64,000 nucleotides of DNA, from the NCBI GenBank assembly GCA_021495925.1, contig JAKEKT010000021.1, forward strand, positions 248,001 through 312,000, given 5' to 3'. The stretch is from Diplodia intermedia. Its lineage: Eukaryota; Ascomycota; Dothideomycetes; Botryosphaeriales; Botryosphaeriaceae. The notes beneath the pieces were generated by a model. It had not been told where the DNA came from. It worked only from the letters and a program-made list of their open reading frames with translations, and did not search any database. Positions 60,366 to 64,000 of the stretch are shown piece by piece. Position 1 is the first letter of the stretch. The number at the start of each line of letters is the position of its first letter. Both the position numbers and the translations under genes were made by a program.

Positions 60366-60965
60366 AGCGTACTTATACTTCTTATAATATTATTCTAGGT
60401 TCTTCTCGTTCTTATCTTCTTATAGACGAGGCTATTTAGATATCTAGAGTTATTTAGAGCAACTCTCTTTAGATAAGTTAATATACTAGAAGATCGTCGT
60501 CTTCTTCGCTCGTAAGTAAATAATATACTACTAGCTATTCTAGTCTTCTCTCGTCTTAAGTACTATAACGGGCTTAGACGACGTACTACTAGACGATATA
60601 GTAGATAGTATTAGGCGGTAATTAGTTCTACTAGAATTAGTATTACGGCGAATCGTCTCGTCGAATTAAAGAATTAATAGATCGTAGATAAACTAGGGCG
60701 TACTAGTAGATAGTACGACGCTACTATAGCGTATAGATAATATTACGCTAGCTAGAAGCGGCTTCTCTAAATATATAGACCTATAAGTAGATACTTTAAG
60801 CGCTATAGTTAATAAATTAGTATTACGAGAGATATTAAGGTCTAAAACGTAATAACTTTACTTCGTAATTATATATCGTCTAGATACCTTTAGAACGATA
60901 ATAATAGTATAAATAGTATCTTAGAAGAGTACGCTAGACGGTAGAAAGCATCTACTACGCGGCTA

Positions 60966-60975
60966 GGCTTATAAC
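60966..60975 (-). other. Putative copia primer-binding site (initiator tRNA anticodon-loop type)
   Basis: Plus-strand GGCTTATAAC directly abuts the right outer LTR. With one RIP-type change reverted it is GGCTCATAAC, the anticodon-loop sequence of initiator Met-tRNA. This is the half-tRNA priming used by Drosophila copia and yeast Ty5. It supports minus-strand orientation. Inference. Confidence 0.5.
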
Positions 60976-61123
60976 TATTAGAATTTAAATAAATAAGAAT
61001 ATATTTATACACCTATTAGAGATAAGGCATAAGAAGCGATAGGGGGCTACCCCGAAGGTCGCTTATATACCCTGCTCCTCGCTGACTAAGCTATCTACTG
61101 CTGCAAACGCTCATATTCCAACA
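60976..61123 (-). repeat. Outer copia LTR, right copy (148 bp)
   Basis: Begins TATTAGAATTT (RIP-altered from TGTTGGAATTT) and ends ATTCCAACA. The inner part is mutated and the outer ~90 bases are clean, the mirror image of the left copy. Followed by TSD CATAG (61124-61128). Confidence 0.9.
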
Positions 61124-61128
61124 CATAG

Positions 61129-61268
61129 ACACCAGCAAGCGCAAGAACGGCGAGACATGCAGCGGTCTGAGGAACAACAAGGTCTGGTTCCAGCCACTGG
61201 GTGCCAGCGTGGAATGCCGCACCCAGTATGGCGGACGTGGCCCACGTAGAGACGTTCGTGGCTCCCAT
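61129..61268 (-). pseudogene. Detached 5' end of the cytochrome P450 gene (N-terminal coding fragment)
   Basis: On the minus strand an ATG at 61268 opens a frame (MGATNVSTWATS..., hydrophobic AACLAVLALAGVYV) that runs into the retroelement TSD. Its 140 nt plus the 257 nt from 43310 to 43054 give exactly the phase needed at the first P450 intron. The fragment supplies the missing start codon and the first membrane segment. About 60 bases beyond the TSD it retains normal codon composition, showing that RIP did not spread into it. Confidence 0.8.
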
Positions 61269-62371
61269 GCTTTTTGGATTGGTGGTTGGAAATGGCGATG
61301 TGAGGTGCGCAACGGGGAGACTCTGCTCGCAGTGCAGTTAATATACTTACGGCGACGTGCCTCGCGTGCCTCGCGTGCCGACGGCGCGGCATTCACAGCG
61401 GGTCTACTCCACAATACATGCACTGACAGGGATCACAAACGGCGCCCCGCTCCATGGCACCATCAGCAATTTCTGATCTTCCCCAAAACAGACCGTTCTT
61501 TGGTGTTTTCCGATGCAAGATACATGGATATTGCGTGAGTTTAGGACCCAAAAAAGCTTGGTTGGACATGGGTATTAAGTTCGGCCCACCCGGAATTATA
61601 CCTGGTGTCCGCGATTGGACGAAGAATACGAAAGTGATTGGTCTTCAACCCCACTATCGAAGGCCAGGGCAGCCGAGGGAAACCTTGAAACAATGCGACA
61701 CACCCCCGATTGGTATATTGTCCAGTGATCCATGTGGGTGTTCGAGCCCTAAAGTGTCGTTTGGAGGAACCTGATTGGTCGGTTCGCTTGGTTGAAACCG
61801 CAACAGATCCATTGGACGAGTTACCGCTGGTCTCGCCCCCGTTCACGCGTGTCTCCAACGTCCTACCTCAGAGTGGAGTGACTGGAAGACGTCTTTGGCG
61901 AAGGGGTGAAAGCTTTCGAGATACGGATCAGGGTTGGAAGCGAGAGCAATTGCAACGACCAGTGTTGGGTTCTCCGGATTTAACCTGAGAGTTGAGCATT
62001 GCCGGATATGTTGCGGTCAGTTTCTACGCGGAAAATGAGGAAGAAGTGGCTACTACAAGGACAATCGACGAGTTCATGATAGCTTAAGAAATAGTCATGG
62101 GACAGGATCAGTGTACCGTAATATCTTGAGGTCGAGAGTAGGAAAATGGACTCTCGTAGTAAAAAGGCACGACTCACCAAGTGAACGCGACTTGCTCCTA
62201 AAGATGAGTCGATGAGTCCCCTCAAGGCCATTCCGAAGCCAGTGTAACTGTGCAAGGAAGGCTGCAGGCAAGACGCACGTCGACGGACTCGGTTAATCAG
62301 CTGTATGCGCTGTTGCGTGTCGCCTTGGTGCGGGGCACGAGAGCGAAAGACTCAACCCACAAAGACCGAGA
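61269..62371. promoter_or_regulatory. Divergent intergenic region between the P450 5' end and the deaminase-like gene
   Basis: About 1.1 kb, normal GC, separating two divergent starts. It must contain the original P450 promoter, now about 18 kb from most of its gene. No convincing coding frame. Confidence 0.45.
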
Positions 62372-64000
62372 ATGCGTGCACGCATGAATCCGCTTGCCCA
62401 GTCGCCGCTGGGCTCCGTATGGACGAGCGTGTCCCGGCGCGATTTCGAGAGAAACATTGACGAACTCGAACGAAAGCGGGTCATTCTTGAGCCCCGCGAC
62501 TACACGGATAAAGAACTCTCGGATGAGACAGACGCGACCGCAGCCTTGCCTTTGCATCTTGAGCACAACCTGGCAGACGACTTTGCCTACATCTCTGCGT
62601 ACGATGTCGGAGTCGACCATATAACAGCTGCGACGATTGAGTACTCCGGTTCTTCAGGCATTACGGTGCGCCTCGCTGCGAACGAGGGTGTCGAGGATTG
62701 CGTTCAAGCTGCTATAAAAGAGGTCCTCCGGATTCTCAAGGAATGTGATAGGAGATGTGAGTGACGGGTGCTCGTCCAAGGTTTTTATCACTCACCAACC
62801 AGCGCTAGGCTCGCACCGTGAACGAAGCGAAGAGGATATTCTGTCAATCGTCGTTTGTTTGAACAAGAACAGGATCTACTCCAGACTCAGATCAAGACGT
62901 CATAAGAAATCCACGAAAGGTCGGAAAAACCACACCGGAGGCCAGGAAAAGAAGTTGCTGAGTCTCGATCTCAAAAATTTGGTTGGACAGCAAGATGAAC
63001 AGACCCGTAACAAGTTGCAGGAGCTTGCGACTTTGCGGGCGGAGATTGATGAATTCATTTCTCTTGTTGAACAAGTGGAGAGCTCCGAAAACCCAGAGCC
63101 GATGGAAGAGCTCAAAAAAGTAGTGAAGAAGGCGTGGCTGATCGCGGAGAAAAAAATCGGTATCAAGCACCGGCTGGGAAGATTAGGAGTCCTAAGTGAC
63201 AGACTTGACAGCCCCACGATCCAGGACATGGACAAGATTGCCAATTACTGGAGGATTTGCCAGGACCTCGTAAAAATACGTCAGGCACGCGAGACCCGTC
63301 ACCTACTCGATGACCCGCGGCTTGAGGTGATTGAAAACTATAAGGATGCTGGGTCTGCGTCCAAAGAGTGCTTCACACCGAGATACGTTCATGCCGAGAT
63401 CCAGTTGATTGCCTACTACGAGGCCTCCGGAAACAAGACATCTGCGCGAATAATAGGAGCTTCGAGAGAAGCATGTTTCCTGTGTGACGCTTTCATCAAG
63501 GCGCATGGCCGTTTTTCGGTCTCCAAGGCCCACCGGCAAGTCATGAACATATGGACTGTCCCCGAAAGGAAGGACTACGGGGCCGAGAGTCTGGAGAGAG
63601 TAAGGAGGGCGATCATGACCGTCAACAGCGAGGTTCGTCAAGAAGTGGTGAGCAAGAAGCCTCGGCCGAGGACATATCCGAAGCAGAGCTCGGTCAATTT
63701 GAACAGATTCGTGATAATATCGCCTACACTGTCAGTGAGGAGCTCGGTTCTTTCAAGAAAGTTTAGCATTGGGTCCATCCGGGAGTTGGCAGGGAAAACG
63801 AGCGCCTCAACTTTGAAGCCTAGCAACAGCCGAACAGGCCTGAAAGAGGATGGATTGGCAACACTTGACTACTCGTCTTCATCAGGAAGCTCCTCAAGGT
63901 CTACCATCAGGCCAGTGAAAGAGAAGTCCAGTATCTCTACAAGAAAGCTGGCCACGGGGCAGGACATAGCGTCGAATGGCACACCTGCAGCTTCCAGTCC
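62372..64000 (+). CDS. Fungal OTT_1508-type deaminase-like protein, partial at window edge
   Basis: Exons 62372-62756 and 62809 to beyond 64000 (52-bp intron, GTGAGT...CTAG, phase 1); 522 codons visible. The middle part carries the nucleic-acid/nucleotide deaminase-like signature of this fungal family: YVHAEIQL with His323 and Glu325 as zinc ligand and proton shuttle, then CFLCDAF with Cys351 and Cys354, followed by HGRF...AHRQVMNIWTVP. An N-terminal helical region with HLEHNLADDFAYIS and RLAANEGV is also typical of the family. The tail after about residue 400 is Ser/Arg-rich and disordered. Biological substrate unknown; members are often annotated only as hypothetical. The gene lies beside the P450 5' fragment and has ordinary base composition. 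Confidence 0.75.

Larger units (their letters stand above)
43311..61123 (-). mobile_element. Ty1/copia LTR retrotransposon (minus strand) inserted in the P450 gene, itself carrying a nested element
   Basis: Bounded by two 148-bp LTRs (43311-43458, 60976-61123) and by 5-bp target duplications CATAG (43306-43310 and 61124-61128). Without the nested element the copia unit would be about 5.9 kb, normal for the superfamily. Orientation is minus: the initiator-tRNA-type primer site abuts the right LTR, a purine-rich tract abuts the left LTR on the minus strand, and an integrase-like region is readable on the minus strand near 46740-46980. The whole block shows extreme RIP: CpA and TpG almost absent, TpA abundant, CpG retained, and stop codons throughout. 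It is defunct. Confidence 0.9.

Noticed and set aside
43311..61123. AT-rich 18-kb block as a mitochondrial insertion, centromere or AT-isochore of unknown origin
   Set aside because: Two sets of LTRs with exact target duplications and recognisable reverse transcriptase and integrase remnants explain it completely; the base bias is RIP.
61091..61423. 110-codon open frame on the minus strand overlapping the P450 5' fragment
   Set aside because: It is in a different frame, starts in unrelated sequence and runs into the LTR; the P450 frame explains the segment better.
41408..64000. P450 plus neighbours as a secondary-metabolite gene cluster
   Set aside because: No polyketide synthase, peptide synthetase, terpene cyclase or transporter is visible in the window; the neighbours are a zinc-finger protein and a deaminase-like protein with no clear link.
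1..64000. tRNA genes, rRNA or CRISPR arrays
   Set aside because: No T-loop GGTTCRANTCC-type signature, rRNA stretch or regularly spaced repeat was found by eye; a covariance-model scan would be decisive for tRNAs.

Overview
The window reads as nuclear DNA of a filamentous ascomycete (Pezizomycotina; a dothideomycete is possible but only a guess). The reasons are short introns, mostly 44-90 bp, with GTRNGT donors and CTGAC/CTAAC-type branch points; fungal-specific protein families (GATA plus C2H2-like finger protein, OTT_1508-type deaminase-like protein, an F-box-like lineage family); and an 18 kb block carrying a repeat-induced point mutation (RIP) signature. All gene models below were assembled by hand from reading frames and splice signals.

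Left arm (1-20 kb, ordinary gene-dense DNA): a DOA4-type ubiquitin hydrolase (minus, cut by the window edge) lies head to head with VPS27/ESCRT-0. Next come a GT32-like DXD glycosyltransferase and, divergent from it, an alpha/beta-hydrolase-fold protein without its catalytic serine. A six-exon, about 1600-residue coiled-coil protein follows, then the tiny mitochondrial ribosomal protein gene bL33m with a microsatellite-filled intron.

Middle (20-33 kb, accessory): four related F-box-like genes (20.8, 24.3, 25.7 and 28.7 kb), one of them decayed. A 525-bp hAT-type MITE (22986-23510) has perfect 11-bp inverted ends, an 8-bp target duplication and arrays of the palindrome GCTTGCAAGC. A low-complexity nuclear-type protein follows at 32.1-33.6 kb, then about 4.7 kb with no recognisable gene.

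Right arm (38-64 kb): a GATA plus C2H2-like finger protein, then a cytochrome P450 gene split in its first exon by a nested transposon block. The block is a Ty1/copia element (43311-61123, minus strand, 148-bp LTRs, TSD CATAG) containing a Ty3/gypsy element (48422-60365, plus strand, 204-bp LTRs, TSD AGCGT). Both are saturated with C-to-T/G-to-A changes (almost no CpA/TpG, abundant TpA, CpG retained). Deleting the block with one TSD copy restores the P450 reading frame, and its missing N-terminus lies at 61129-61268. The window ends in a partial deaminase-like gene.

Functionally, VPS27 (ubiquitin-cargo recognition) and DOA4 (ubiquitin recycling) act in the same multivesicular-body pathway. 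The other genes show no evident shared pathway. The main story of the window is transposon invasion, RIP and gene disruption in a P450/F-box-like accessory region.
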